Shown here piece by piece: positions 13,676-24,854 of a stretch of DNA of 64,000 nt. Positions within the stretch are counted from its first letter, which is position 1. Each line of letters begins with the position of its first letter. Where the stretch lies: assembly GCA_032622095.1 (NCBI GenBank), contig CP136063.1, positions 114,100,723 through 114,164,722 on the forward strand. Direction: 5' to 3'. The DNA comes from Siphonodentalium dalli (lineage: Eukaryota > Mollusca > Scaphopoda > Gadilida > Siphonodentaliidae). The position numbers and the translations under genes were made by a program. The notes below the pieces were generated by a model. It did no database searches, was not told the origin of the DNA, and was given only the letters and a program-made list of their open reading frames with translations.

Positions 13676-13873
13676 GGTATAACATAATAAATATGAATTG
13701 AAGACCCCTGTTCTGAAACGCTTCTATCAATTAATATTGATTTTATTTCGAACATTTTATCATGAAATGAGATGATTAATTGGGACACTTTATTATTGTA
13801 CTTTAGATTAGGCGATTCGGGCGATACCAAATAGCGATAGAGATCACTAGTATAGGCTGTTCCCATAACTACA
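13676..13873. mobile_element. Partial palindromic MITE (relative of 9382-10954 and 57998-58529)
   Basis: It contains GAATTGAAGACCCC, CTTCTATCAATTAATATTGA, TTTTATTTCGAACATTTTAT and GATACCAAATAGCGATAGAG in the same order as the copy at 57998-58529 (GATATCACATAGCGATATAG). The outer TTAA ends are missing, so it is truncated. Confidence 0.65.
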
Positions 13874-13904
13874 TTCCGAACGACAAATCTTTAAACGTTA
13901 AATA

Positions 13905-14149
13905 TTCCAAAATCCGGACATATTTGTAGTTGCTGGGTACCCATTCCACGGAAATATGCGAACGTGTCAAATTCTGTATAATGACTCCATACACGTACAT
14001 TGTCGGGTTTAACAATTACAAGTAACAAAGAGTTAGTTTTAACTCCAGGTGAGACCCCTCATTTCCTACGGACGTGTCTCGCCTCTCGTAAATTATTGAA
14101 CGTAATTATCGGAACCAATTGATTACTCTCTATATATTTAACTTGTACA
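13905..14149. repeat. Dispersed repeat R1 (left part, split by hAT-like element)
   Basis: It shares TGCTGGGTACCCATTC..CGGAAA..TGCGAACGTGTC, ACGTACATTG.CGGGTTTAAC, ACAAGTAACAAAGAGT and TCGCCTCTCGT.AATTATT with 31440-32460 and 32685-32920. The repeat continues at 15302-15400 after the insertion. Confidence 0.6.
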
Positions 14150-15293
14150 CAGGGGGGGGGGGGGGGCGTGAAAAAATTTACACATACAGGGCCCCAAAAA
14201 CAATTTACAGCCCTTTTGCTACCCACCCACCCTTTTTGTGCAAAAAAAATATTTGTTTCCGCCTGATTTATTTGGACCCACCCCCTAAAATAAGAAAAAA
14301 ATCATTTAAAATTTATTCAAGACCAAATCAAACAGAATCAAAGGTAAGTTTTAAATTGGTCCGTTTCTGGCAGATTCCAAGTGTTTAAACAATTGAAAAA
14401 CTATCAACGGTTATGGTGTTGTTTTCGACATTGAAAAATACATTTTGAAATAAAAAGTGTTTTATTCTACAGTATGCACATATATTGTGAGGTAATATTT
14501 ATAGTGCCAATAAGCCAACATTGTGTTTAATTTTTACATAAATAGTCCAGTTACTAATTAATGACTTCTTCACTGTTGTTCCCAAAAAGGTGCTACCAAC
14601 CATCATATCAGAACACCTTATAGCCATACCTGCAATGACAGTTATATATTATATAAGTATCACTCTTTGGATCCAAATAAACAGGCTGGCATGTTTATTT
14701 TTTAAGTTGAGGTATTTTGTTAGCCAGCACTCTGCAGCACTAGTAATATTTGGTCATTAGACACGCCAGAGTGAAAATGCCAGCACTATCAGGCAATATT
14801 AAATATTAATTTGAGGTGAAATGCAAACCAGCACTCCTATTCAGTCATCACTTTTATTTGGCACCAGAGAGTGCTTTATCTTATACCTACATATGTTCTT
14901 AAGTGTTGGTTAAGGTCATAATCTATGTTAGAACACATTTATTAGTGAAAACAACTTAAAACAATGTCCATAATGTGGGTTGAAAAAAATTTGCACCAAC
15001 AATTTTGTTCAGGCCTCTGAGAGACTGAGATGCACCCACCCCGCCCGGTATAGGTATGTTTTTGGAAGATCTCCCCTGTATTACTTATATCTTATACCTA
15101 CCCTGTTCCTAAGTGTATGTAAAGGCCATAACCTGCCTTAGAACACAATTATTAATGAATATATTTGAAAACAACTTAAAACAAGGGCAAAAATGTGAAT
15201 AGAAAAAAAATTGCACAAACTCATTTTTTCGGGCCTCTTCGGACCCAGCCACCCCGGTCCTGTATGATAAAACTTTTGTGCCCCCCCCCCCTG
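14150..15293. mobile_element. hAT-like non-autonomous element with G/C-run ends
   Basis: The ends are CAGGGGGGGG.. and ..CCCCCCCCTG. TTGTACAC occurs at 14143-14150 and 15294-15301, a 7-8 bp target duplication. Joining the flanks restores repeat R1 (TTGTACACGTAA). CAGGG ends and an 8-bp duplication are hAT hallmarks. Inside, a block of about 190 bp occurs twice (about 14880-15060 and 15087-15265), each copy carrying CTTATACCTAC and GAAAACAACTTAAAACAA. There is no transposase frame. Confidence 0.65.
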
Positions 15294-15301
15294 TTGTACA
15301 C

Positions 15302-15400
15302 GTAATAATGATTGAGTTTTTCTTTCCCAAGCAACTAACTGATTGACATAATACCCGTTAACAGTACGCCGTGTGTGGATGTATGTTGAGTCAGCTTTTG
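15302..15400. repeat. Dispersed repeat R1 (right part)
   Basis: TACACGTAATAATGATTGAG, TTTCCCAAGCAACTAACTGA and GACATAATACCCGTT match 32828-32895, directly continuing the repeat interrupted at 14150. Confidence 0.6.
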
Positions 15401-15595
15401 AAGTAACTGACCACATTTGAAGTAGGTCTCCCTATTTGAAGTAAAAATCGCTAGCTTTTGAAGTACCTCACCACTTTTGTAGTAAAATAGCCAGCTTTTG
15501 TAGTAAAGTGATGTCTCCGCTTTTAAAAAAAAATCGCCAGCTTTTGTAGTAAAAAAAACATGTCTCCACTTCTGTAATATCAAAAAGCTTTTGAA
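15401..15595. repeat. Degenerate tandem repeat of AGCTTTTGWAGTA
   Basis: Six or more copies of AGCTTTTGAAGTA / AGCTTTTGTAGTA are separated by short variable stretches with ATGTCTCC and AAATCGCC. The open frames across it are by-products. Confidence 0.7.
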
Positions 15596-15639
15596 TTAAA
15601 TTTTTACGGGTGCTGGACGATTTTCATGACAAAGTCAAA

Positions 15640-16075
15640 CCGATAATCCACAGCGACTATCGCCCGTACGAGTGTGACTTAATATGGCCGAAAGAATTTA
15701 GAGAGTCCGGGTCCCTTTCAAAAGAATTCACACCCGTAGTCGACCATACGAGTGTGACGTGTACCAATAGCTTCCATTCATATCAGCACTCTAGAGAATC
15801 CACAGTCGATCGCCCATACGAGTGTGGCGTGTACCAGGAGGCATTTAGTGAGTCCGGTTCCCTGACTAAGAATAAGAGAACATAAATATGTGATCAATCA
15901 TACGAGTATGTAAGATTGTTCCCAGTCAGTCCGGCAACCTGACAATCCACACTGGTTAACAGGTGCGACGTTTGTCAGAAGTAGTTCGGTGTGACCGTGA
16001 TTCTGACAAGACATAGGAATCCACGCTGGTGACCAGATGAGTGTCTGAAGACGTTCCGTCAGTCCAGTAACATGG
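15640..16075 (+). pseudogene. Remnants of a second C2H2 finger type
   Basis: The frame from 15610 reads RPYECDLIWPKEFRESGSLSK and later RPYECGVYQEAFSESGSLTK. These are finger linkers and cores (RPYECxxCxxxFxxSGSLxxH) with the second Cys replaced by Trp/Pro or Tyr. Later words (TACGAGTATG, GTCAGTCCGGCAACCTGAC, AATCCACGCTGGTGACC) are further finger traces out of frame. The RPYEC type differs from the [13 protein letters not shown] type around it, so this is a separate older gene. Confidence 0.65.
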
Positions 16076-16093
16076 CATAATATTTTCTCGAAA

Positions 16094-16306
16094 TTGGGTA
16101 ACGTGACAGATGTATCAGTTCCAACGGAAAATAGTTTGCCTACTTGGGCCCCGTGTTTAAAGGAAAAGTCCTATGTAAAACCTTCAACTCGCATTGTTCA
16201 TGGTGGAGCAATCAAAAATAGAACGAACACCACAATTATGAACGAATTGAAGTGGTGTACTATAGACCACGCTGGCGATCCGTGTAACGAGGACCCGGAT
16301 AAGTAA
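16094..16306 (+). CDS. Unrecognised 70-codon open frame
   Basis: An ordinary-composition frame ending in CNEDPDK, directly downstream of the RPYEC finger traces. I recognise no domain. It may be a leftover of the same old gene or chance. Confidence 0.15.
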   Translation: MGNVTDVSVPTENSLPTWAPCLKEKSYVKPSTRIVHGGAIKNRTNTTIMNELKWCTIDHAGDPCNEDPDK

Positions 16307-17000
16307 CGGCGGACGCGACTTCCGTGTGACTAAATTGTATCGGGTTAGTTAAGAAAAACGGTGAGTAAATTCCTTTAAAATTAATCGACCTATATTTTAG
16401 TGATCTTCCAATTCACTTCTAAATAATCACCAGAAAATGAGACAGTTGTATGTTGTATGAACAACATTTATTTTAAGGTTAGGAAAATTCAATAACTGGC
16501 AACACAACTTGAAAAAAAAGTACACGCAGTCGTTGAAATTTACCACAGCAATAAGCAATAACATGTGATATGCCGTGGCAGCATGTAGAATTTTATAATG
16601 CCATAGCAAAATTTTTTCCATGGGACATTTTTCCTAATTCCGAGGGCTGTATTTATGGTGCACAGAAGTCCATGACAAAGAATGAGGACCTAAAGGGGAG
16701 GGATCAATTCGATGATATCATGCATCTCAGGGACCGCAATATTTACCATGAAAAAGAGTGGGTTGTTTGTGTTTTTTCCACATTTTTGTAATTACTTAAA
16801 TTTGTGTTTCGAATGAGATCTTTTGCCCAATATCTCCACTCAATAGTGCCCATATCTGCATGCAAAATTCATGTATGATGAATTCTGCAATAACTGTATT
16901 TTTGAGTGAATTCTCATAAAAAATTGGGGCGAGCTCCCTTATCATAATATCAATAATTAACTGCACAGTTTCTGATACACGTACTAATACATCTACGTAT
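16307..17000. other. Non-coding interval with one short open frame
   Basis: The frame at 16570-16791 (PWQHVEFYNAIAKFFPWDIF.., ..FDDIMHLRDRNIYHEKEW) has protein-like composition. It could be an exon fragment, but I recognise no family and see no convincing partner exons. Confidence 0.3.
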
Positions 17001-17255
17001 AACCCTTTGATGACGGGAGTTGCGCTTGCGCACTATTGTTTAAAGGTTATGTGTCAGTGCATTCTCTTATATATGTGAGTCTCCCATAAAATAGAATGCA
17101 CTGGTTTACAAGGTCAATGTAAATATTGTTAGGGCATTGTATTCTTGTATATACATTATGCGGTACTCCATATAGGAGACTCGCATATATTACAGAATGC
17201 ATTGGCACAGAGCTTTCTCAAAATTTCAAGAAGCTCCAGTCATTTTAAGGGTTAA
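17001..17255. mobile_element. Diverged TTAA-type element
   Basis: The left end ATAACCCTTTGATGACGGGA and the complement of the right end TTAACCCTTAAAATGACTGG resemble the CCCTTT ends of the other TTAA elements. One TTAA has mutated to ATAA. The interior carries TGCATTCTCTTATATATGTG and its near-complement GCATATATTACAGAATGCAT, a motif also found at 38113-38174. Confidence 0.55.
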
Positions 17256-17624
17256 CTAGGAGAAACACAATTAGTTATCAATGATGAACTTCGTGTACTC
17301 ACTTGGTCTGCAGTAGTTCAAATTCCCTTTGGTGCTGAGCGAATTGTCCTTTGGATCACAGATGGCGATTTGAAGGGTGAATTAATTCTCGATGTGAATT
17401 TTGATGTCATTTTAACTGGTGTGGATATAACTTTCTATCATTTTGGAGTAAGTCTTTTTGACAGGGTCGCAACAACTTTAACGCCAGCATATGAGGCAGG
17501 ATCTCTCACTTTCCTGAACTTTTCCTCCCAAGGCCGTATCAAATTCCATTCTTATTTTCAACTATTTTTATATTACATGTACGTGAATAGTCCCTACAAA
17601 CGAACAATTTCTTCCCCGAAGTAA
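17256..17624 (+). CDS. Unrecognised open frame beginning at a TTAA junction
   Basis: The frame is open from 17256 (LGETQLVINDELRVLTW..) to 17624. Its composition is protein-like with alternating hydrophobic stretches (RIVLWITDGDLKGELILDVN, FDVILTGVDITFYHFGVSLF). I recognise no family. It starts exactly at the right border of the TTAA element, so the original gene may extend on the other side of 17001, but no matching frame is obvious there. A splice acceptor-like TTTTCTTTTAG lies at 17632-17642. Confidence 0.3.
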   Translation, partial: LGETQLVINDELRVLTWSAVVQIPFGAERIVLWITDGDLKGELILDVNFDVILTGVDITFYHFGVSLFDRVATTLTPAYEAGSLTFLNFSSQGRIKFHSYFQLFLYYMYVNSPYKRTISSPK

Positions 17625-17642
17625 CACATTATTTTTCTTTTA

Positions 17643-18448
17643 GGAATTCGAATGGCCTCAAGCCATCAACTAAGTTCTGTTTGCACGTATCCCTGTCCGT
17701 CTGTATGAACGTCCTAATGGCGTGGGAAATTGCTTCCCACACCACGCATGCACATGACGAAGAATTTTCCATAACATAATCGTAATTTCGTGTATGTTGT
17801 TGACAACAAATAAATAAATAGATAAAGTAGACAGTAAAGATTTATATCCAATCAATTAACAATCCTCTCACAGTTTAAAACATTGTAAACACAACGAGCA
17901 TTAGATTAAACACAGGGGCTGCCATCTTGTTTGTTAGTATCGAAATTCGTCTCGGCCAAAACGAACTCCGGACTATGCCGAAGTTCTTCGGAACACTTCG
18001 GCTTTCAGTTAAAACGTAAACAAACATATAAACAAAGCGATGTTAGTGGCAATAAACCGGAATATTCTATGTGTAACTTAACATGAAAGTTGGATTATTA
18101 TACACCATTATGACCATAAGATGTCACTCTTTCCGATATATAGCATCAGGTATTGATTTGTTAGGTAAATCGAGTAAAATAGACCACAAATTCCCGCCAC
18201 AAACCATGCGCGTAACTCGTGTTATAGAAAGCTTATGGGGGCGAGCTCGTTCTAAAAACAGCATCTCGCCATCCCAATATCTTAGCTGTTTTAGTGCGAG
18301 AAGACTTAGACTAGGCTTTTACCAGAGTAGATCATTGTAAACCTGATTTTACCGGAGTAGAGCTTGGTAAAACCATTATTTACTGGGCTTTTACCTTAGT
18401 GGTTTTTTTTTTTTATATACAGAAGAGCTAATCCATAATAACACATAG
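17643..18448. other. Non-coding interval
   Basis: AT-rich with no supported gene. At 18316-18400 a fragment with TTTTACCAGAGTAGA, TTGTAAACCTGA and GTAGAGCTTGGTAAA belongs to the dispersed repeat at 35566-35955. Confidence 0.5.
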
Positions 18449-18712
18449 CTATGTGGGTCGGTTTCTAAATATACTATAATTTTCCAAAGAGGATGTCACC
18501 CCAGTCCACCAAAGTAGACTTATCGGGGGGAAAGTTATACGACGAAATATCTGTCGAGTTTGTAAAACTAACTCGGTCGGTCTTGTACACTAATGCACAT
18601 GTAGGCTGTGTAGACATCTATCGTTTTGTGACAGGTTCTACTAAACAAAACCACACACTTGGACGCATGTTAATTCAACAGAATATGCCATTTCCAAAAT
18701 GATACGTGATCC
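18449..18712 (+). repeat. 5' leader shared by the zinc-finger loci (copy B)
   Basis: Counterpart of 4848-5098. Shared words include GTAGACTTATCGGGGG, CTGTCGAGTTTGTAAAACTA, TAGGCTATGTAAAC / TAGGCTGTGTAGAC and GTTCTACTAAACAAAACCAC. It ends about 70 bases before the ATG of locus B. I infer promoter or 5' UTR. Confidence 0.65.
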
Positions 18713-18780
18713 ATCAAATACCTGCTATATATAGACTGTCGCTATACACGAGATATACAGCTGTCACAATTCCACACGAT

Positions 18781-19055
18781 GGAAGATGCTAGCCTGAATG
18801 TACATGAGACCACCAACACAGCGAATAAACGACATCATTGTGACGTATGCGGGGAATGGTTCACCCGATCGGGCAGCTTGGCGAGACATAAGCTAATCCA
18901 CATTGGAGATATATTGGTGTGATATATGCGGGAAATCATGTAATCAGTCGAGCGCTCTGGTGACACATAAAAGAAGCCACACCGGAGATAAACCTTACCA
19001 TTGCGATATATGCGGGAAATCATTTAATCGATCGGACACGTTGGTGATACATAAT
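18781..19055 (+). pseudogene. Zinc-finger pseudogene B, 5' part
   Basis: ATG at 18781 opens MEDASLNVHETTNTANKRHH followed by finger 1 ([17 protein letters not shown]). A short deletion then removes most of the linker (HIGDI..LVW) and shifts the frame, giving a stop near 18919. The next fingers, [23 protein letters not shown] and [18 protein letters not shown], read in another frame. The gene is then cut after the His-Asn codons by the 8.7-kb transposon and resumes at 27796. The ATG context and leader match locus A, so the two loci are paralogous copies. Confidence 0.85.
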
Positions 19056-19114
19056 CAGGTCGGGCAATTCCCAGATATAACTACAATAGCTATATGTAGC
19101 TATTGTAGCTACAT
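19056..19114 (+). repeat. Left terminal inverted repeat of the 8.7-kb transposon
   Basis: 59 bp, identical to the complement of 27737-27795. Bases 19081-19108 form a palindrome with 12-bp arms (CTACAATAGCTA and its complement) around TATG. The centre reads CTATATGTAG (19090-19099), one mismatch from the MEF2-type MADS site CTA(A/T)4TAG. Confidence 0.95.
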
Positions 19115-19529
19115 GTGATACCCGGGAACACACATTTTGTTTATTTACAACGGAATTAGGAAACTCCGCAAACTGTTGCAACCACAAAGACATCTGCGCA
19201 TGCTTAGTCGGCGACAGGTACTACTTCCACGAAGTTACGAAGTGCACAGCTCTGCGGAAAACGTATATTAAAACGACTTATTTGGTAAGTATACCTTACA
19301 AATTAGTTTTGTTGATGAAAACTTGGAGAGTCGTGGAAAATTCTGGCCACATATCTGCATGGGATATCCCGCTTTGTACGTAATAAGTCGCCTCAGCCAA
19401 TCAGATTGCACATATATGAAATTTTAATCTTTTTATAAACATCAACTTAGTTTGTTGAAAAATCTACGGAATGCCAATTCGTTATGTGATCTGAACATAA
19501 AAATTGTCAATTTCAACAACTTTTACTGG

Positions 19530-19812
19530 GAATATGGGTGGGGAAAATGATCTGGCCAGCGCCTATAGGGGGGGTTATGCCCAATTTTTCAATTTCATGA
19601 AATGATTGGTGGGGAAATGATCTGGCCAGCGCCTATAGGGGGAGTTATGCCCAATTTTTCAATTTCATTAAATGATTGGTGGGGAAATGATCTGGCCAGC
19701 GCCTATAGGGGGAGTTATGCCCAATTTTTCAATTTCATTAAATGATTGGTGGGGAAATGATCTGGCCAGCGCATATAGGGGGGTTATGCCCAAATTTTCA
19801 ATTTCATTAAAT
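19530..19812. repeat. 70-bp minisatellite, four copies, inside the transposon
   Basis: Four head-to-tail units of exactly 70 bp each contain GATCTGGCCAGCGCCTATAG, GGTTATGCCCAATTTTTCAA and TTTCATTAAATGATTGGTGG. The TCTGGCCAGC word recurs at 19551, 19621, 19691 and 19761. Copies 2 and 3 are almost identical. The repeat lies between the left end and the first coding exon, so it may be regulatory or a binding-site array. Confidence 0.9.
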
Positions 19813-20047
19813 GATAAATTGAAAGGCAGCCTATTGCTTATAGAATACAATATAAAACATTAAAACAAGACAATAAATGACTATTGGTACACTCAAACGA
19901 TAAAGACAAATGTTTCCAATGACTGTCGGATTTAAGCACGGAGGTAATTATTTGGCAGTTAACAAAACTGATATTTACGTAATGGATGTGCATTTCAAAA
20001 TGAGCTGAAACAACCTTGATTTCTTACAATATTACAGACCAGGGAAT

Positions 20048-23000
20048 ATGTCTACTAAAAGAAAGCTGCCACCAGAGCATACGTGTGCCTGCACGAAGCA
20101 TGATGACAATGTTGCAAACAAGGTCAACGACGAAACTGACAACACACTGATAAAACTTTCATGGAAAAGGGGATTCAAGGTAAGATACCAAAAGTATTAC
20201 CAAACGCATTTGTCGAACATATGCCAATAAAGGAAGATAAAGTACTGAAAATTGAAATATTTCATGTATGATGGTGATACTTGCACAACCAATAAAAATT
20301 CTAAAGTATCAAACGTTCAAGCTGACCAAAACAGAAAAGCCCGCCGCTCATTCTTTATCTCATTTATGTTTCAATTATTTAAAATTTTAATTTAAAAAGT
20401 TAGCGCTTAAAATCTCTTCCTTTAAACCCTTACTTAAAAGAACACAAGTACAGCTAGCTAACATGTCCATTGTTACATTACTCAACAAATATACAGTACA
20501 CTCACCAGTATTGAACAAGTGGATTCCGGCAAAATTACCATTAAAATATCTTGACAAAGTTTACTATATGTTTAACAGGTATCAAGAATAGACGCTATGG
20601 TCAACAACGGGGAGCTACCAAGCTGGGCAAAACATAGGGGCTATGTATGTTCGATGTGCTATAACGATGGAGATTCAAACGCGGAACAGGAGTCAGTGCC
20701 TTCAACATCAGACGCGACGCCGACAGCTAATGTTAAGGAGATAGTGAACGATATATTGGCCAATAAATATAGCAAAGAGGTTAGTAAAATTGCTCTTTAA
20801 CCATATGAACACACGATGGATAAAATATCAATGCCATATCTCCACCATAAAATAGTAGTTAGGACATAAACATTAGTATATTTGTTAACTTATGCGCTAA
20901 TAAAGCTGTCCGGTATTCGGAGTACGGAGGTGTCGGATGACAGAGGTAATCATTAGTGACAATGCACTTGGGTAAATTCGAGACCGATCAATTCCTTCGG
21001 AATGGAGAGTGGTTCGGATTGTAGAGAGTCCGGTTTGGAGAGGTTTCACTGTAATGGTCAAATTTCACACATGACCATAAGTCTATGATTGATTTCGCGG
21101 AACTGATACTTATTGGGTTTGGTAAAAATACATAATTGGCACCGGAAAATTGAATAGACATCGAGCATAAGCAAAGCAAAACTTCAGATATTGGTACTTT
21201 GTGTAGATGTGATGGGGATTTTGGAACGAATTGAAATGCACATCGTTGTGAAATTTTAGGAGCACAGTAAAACAACTCGTGCCATGCTGTATTTTCCACG
21301 CGCAAAATTCCTTACCAAATGAGCCATGTAACGTTTGGGTTATTGATACTTACAAAATATGATGTAGGAAATTATAGGTAATGGAAATATTTTCCAGGAA
21401 CTTGGACAAATAGCAACAGCGTTGGGAAAGAAGGTTCAACTGGACTTATTTGATTCGACTTTGGAGACATCACAGGATCTGAAGGCACCTCCATCTGTTG
21501 ATACTACTATAATCGACTCTATAAATCCTGTGGTTGTCAACTTCTTATCTGCTGCCTCCAACATAGTGCATCCTACGCCACCCAAAAAACTAAACAGCCT
21601 CGTCATCTGCATCGAATACCTTCTCCACACAAGAAATCTAAACTATATTGGTCCTCTGTCATTTGCATGTAATCTTGTTACATATTTCATGTCTGGCAGC
21701 AAGACCATTGCCAACATTAATTCATCACTTGGACCATGTGGTAGCTATAATTCGCTCAGCAAGTGGTATGCTAATTTCACAGCAAAGCCGTTGGTATGTC
21801 CTCCGTCGTCAGATCTGCTAACATTTTACGACAACAACCAGGTTTTGTCCAAACGGTGGAGGGTTGTCTTCGACTCCAAGCCAGAGCTCAGCACCTCGAC
21901 GACAATTGTGCACTTTATGCCAGAAAGGTCCAGCAACCTGCAGAATGATCCGTCTTTGTCCCCGACCGTCTGGTTTGACCCAAAGAAGTTTGACATCATT
22001 GGTCAGCTCCAGCTTGCAAATTCAACAGCAGTGGACCCAGCGCGTCGGGAGTTAAACAAATTCATCCAAGAGCGAATCACCACAGTAAGTCAACAACAAC
22101 AGAGGTCAACTGAAGGCACAATCACTGACTTGGTTGATGAAGACGGCCCCCCTCCTGATGACAGTCAGAAAGATCCATATTCGTTTATTCCATCAGGTGA
22201 GATTACGGAAACACCAGTCCACTCCATGGGTGACCCATCAATGTTAAATCCCAATTCTTATGATAACATCAATACCATTCTCTTGGAGCTGCAGAACCGG
22301 ATACTCAAAGGAAGGGAATGGACGCTCATCGGTGGTGACGGGGTTCCGTATATTTATGACACACGCCTGGTGGAGAGCAGATTCACTTGTGACCAGTGCA
22401 ACACCAATGTCACAAGTGAAAAGGACTTCCACGATCACATGTCAGTCCAACACTCATTGACGATAACACCATCTCAACTAGCCCGTTACAGAACTTTCGG
22501 CAACCTGCTACATGTCCCAGGCCTAGGGCATATAGAAATACACATGCTCAGGAAATATTTTAAGGTGTTATGGGACGTCTGTTTTAAAGACTTGGCGCAT
22601 ATGCTAGGTTTCCGATCGGTGAAGGCTGTAGCAGCATGCCAGGCTGCCACTAATCACCACAAGGCATGGCAGATGTTCCAGATTTTTTTCAGAGGGACAT
22701 TAGACGAACTCCTCCTTCCATTCTGCAGGGACGCCATCGAGAAGGATCTGCCACTGACAACAGAATCATACTTCTCTTGGTTGTCAGGTGTTCGAAATGA
22801 CAATTATTTATTTATGTTCAGGGCAGTTGCAACATACGGGTTTTCATTACATCTATTTCGGGCATCTGTGAGAAGGCAGAACTGGGAGATGATGGAGGCC
22901 GCTCAACTTAGGTTTTCGCCGCTATTCTACATTGTGAACGCGCCAAATTATCAAGAGCTGTTGCTGAGGGACAGGATGATGATGGCACAATGCCCACCTG

Positions 23001-24826
23001 CAGTTAAGCAGTATATTATCAAGCATCTGTCGATGAACGTTTCTGGTCGACCAAGCCAAGCCGAAGGGGGAGACTTCATCCTGGAGGCCAGAAACAGAAG
23101 GATCAAGATGTGTTTGCCACCAGGGCTTCCCGACGAACGACGGTGGTTGCGTCGACTCTCTTGAGCAGGTGAGCTTGAATGCTGCAATATGTTTCATTGT
23201 TTGAGGGTTCACGAGTGTCTGAAAAAATGTACAAACCAAAAACGTTTGATCGTGCCAAACCGGCAATATAGTCGTAGATAGCTATGGCTAAATAGAAATT
23301 ATTCCAATATAGTCGTAGATAGCTATGGCTAAATGCATCGGATTTTGAAAGTTAATAAAGTTATGGTGGGATTATAAGATTTGATTGAGATAGATATCAA
23401 TGATACTACAAACATACTTATAGGAATTGTTGGAAAGTCTACATGGAGGTAGAAGGTCTGGTGTGGCTGACTATTTCAGTGACATGCAATTAGCCGACTC
23501 AACTATTTAAAAAAATACAATTCCCTTACTAATAATGTTACAGGTGGTCGTTGGTCTCAAGCAACTAAACCAACTGATCAATGATACGGCGACAGAGGAC
23601 CAGCACATCGAGGTAGACACGGCCAATGACCAAGAGGCAGAAAACGTATTGGATTCCGAGGCAATGGTTGAGGCAAAATGTTCGTCCCTACCTGAATCGC
23701 TTCCTTCAATCAGGACTTACTCAGGAAACAGGTGAATGTTGATACCTTCATACACGCGCGGATAGTGCCACTATACTCGCGCTTTTACAGGGGGAACTCG
23801 TGGAAATGGGATAGTGTTATACCTGAAAATATGAACGTTTAGAATAATACTGGCAAAGACATCCAAAAGCATGATCCACCAAACCGAAAATTTACTTGAA
23901 CAATCCAGGTGATAATTTCAAAATCAAGCTACAAATTAACGGCGAAGTACATACATATCACAAACGATAGCGATACCAATGACCATATAATGGGAATATG
24001 CGGTAACAGTGCATGTATAATAAAAAATACAACTGGCCATCTCTTCAGTGATTATAATTACATACCTAAGTTGTTCGTTAGTTTGCCATTTGTTATGTGA
24101 TTTTAATCTGTCTTAATGAAATTCAATAATAAACTTCGGTAGAAATTGTACATGGCTTGGTATGTACATAGAGTAAGCCAAATGAATATATTTCAAACCC
24201 ACAGGTGCTATATCAGACGAACAAAACTGGACGAAGAGATTCACCGCTGGAGGCAGGTGTTGAGGAAATCCGCGAATTTCGATCCGTCGGAAGTTCGGAA
24301 CTTAACAACATTGTCTGGTGAATTCATGAGTGCAGATGCCAGAAACTTCCACCAGATGGCCATCCAGAACATGCAGGAATATTATGAAAACTGCCAGACA
24401 AAATGTCGATTTTCGCGACCAGAACACCAGCGTTTGCTCAACATCACAATAAAAAACGAAGAAGCGAGTAAGGCATACGAGAGAAAGACCAACGCTGAGC
24501 TCTCCAAGCTGATCATAGCAGGGTTTACCTCTCTCACAGTATCTGGAAATCTGGTCGAAGGGGCTGCGTTTGAAAAGCGGTGGAAGGAGGGCGTCAAGAA
24601 GGGGAAGAAAGCAGACCTCGTTCTCTTTGCCAAGGAGATTGAGAGTACGATTTTTTCCATACGCTCCAGAACGTCTGCAGATAGAGGTGAGAACAACACA
24701 CCACAGTCGTATGCTACATATCATCACACGTCACTTCATCTCATCTTTCCAATACCTTTGTTGCGTATAGAAACAAAAAAAAGGAACCACTTTATAATAA
24801 TTTATGTTCAGACGGAAGAATTATAA
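20048..24826 (+). CDS. Putative transposase of the 8.7-kb element (six exons, one probable frameshift)
   Basis: Exons, with GT-AG borders: 20048-20179, 20579-20779, 21398-23168, 23544-23731, 24205-24686, 24771-24826; about 950 codons. Exons 1-2 carry paired Cys/His (C13, C15, H18, then C68, C71), perhaps one zinc site. The large exon has WTLIGGDGVPYIYD, a C2H2 finger (CDQC..HMSVQH), VPGLGHIEIHMLRKYFKVLW, FKDLAHMLGFRSVKAVAAC, NHHKAWQ and NAPNYQELLLRDR. Uncharacterised proteins common in cnidarian, mollusc and amphioxus genomes share this GDG..PGLGH..HHKAW layout, distantly like DUF6589. I infer an RNase-H-fold DDE-like enzyme, with the GDG Asp, the GHIE residues and the NYQE Glu as candidate catalytic residues. 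Exon 3 ends in a TGA (23162-23164) just before its donor. One base too many there breaks phase with exon 4, so this copy is probably inactive. A 5' UTR exon ending at the GTAAGT near 19282 is possible. Confidence 0.75.
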
Positions 24827-24854
24827 AGGACAAAGAGCTTCTTCCATAATTTAT

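Noticed and set aside
19668-19863. Mirror-image 60-63 codon frames on both strands
   Set aside because: Products of the 70-bp minisatellite, not genes.
22922-23266. Minus-strand open frames of 78-114 codons
   Set aside because: Shadows of the large transposase exon, with no features of their own.
24302-24727. Minus-strand 141-codon open frame
   Set aside because: It is antisense to exon 5 of the transposase-like gene, whose plus-strand frame has splice sites and continuity with its neighbours.
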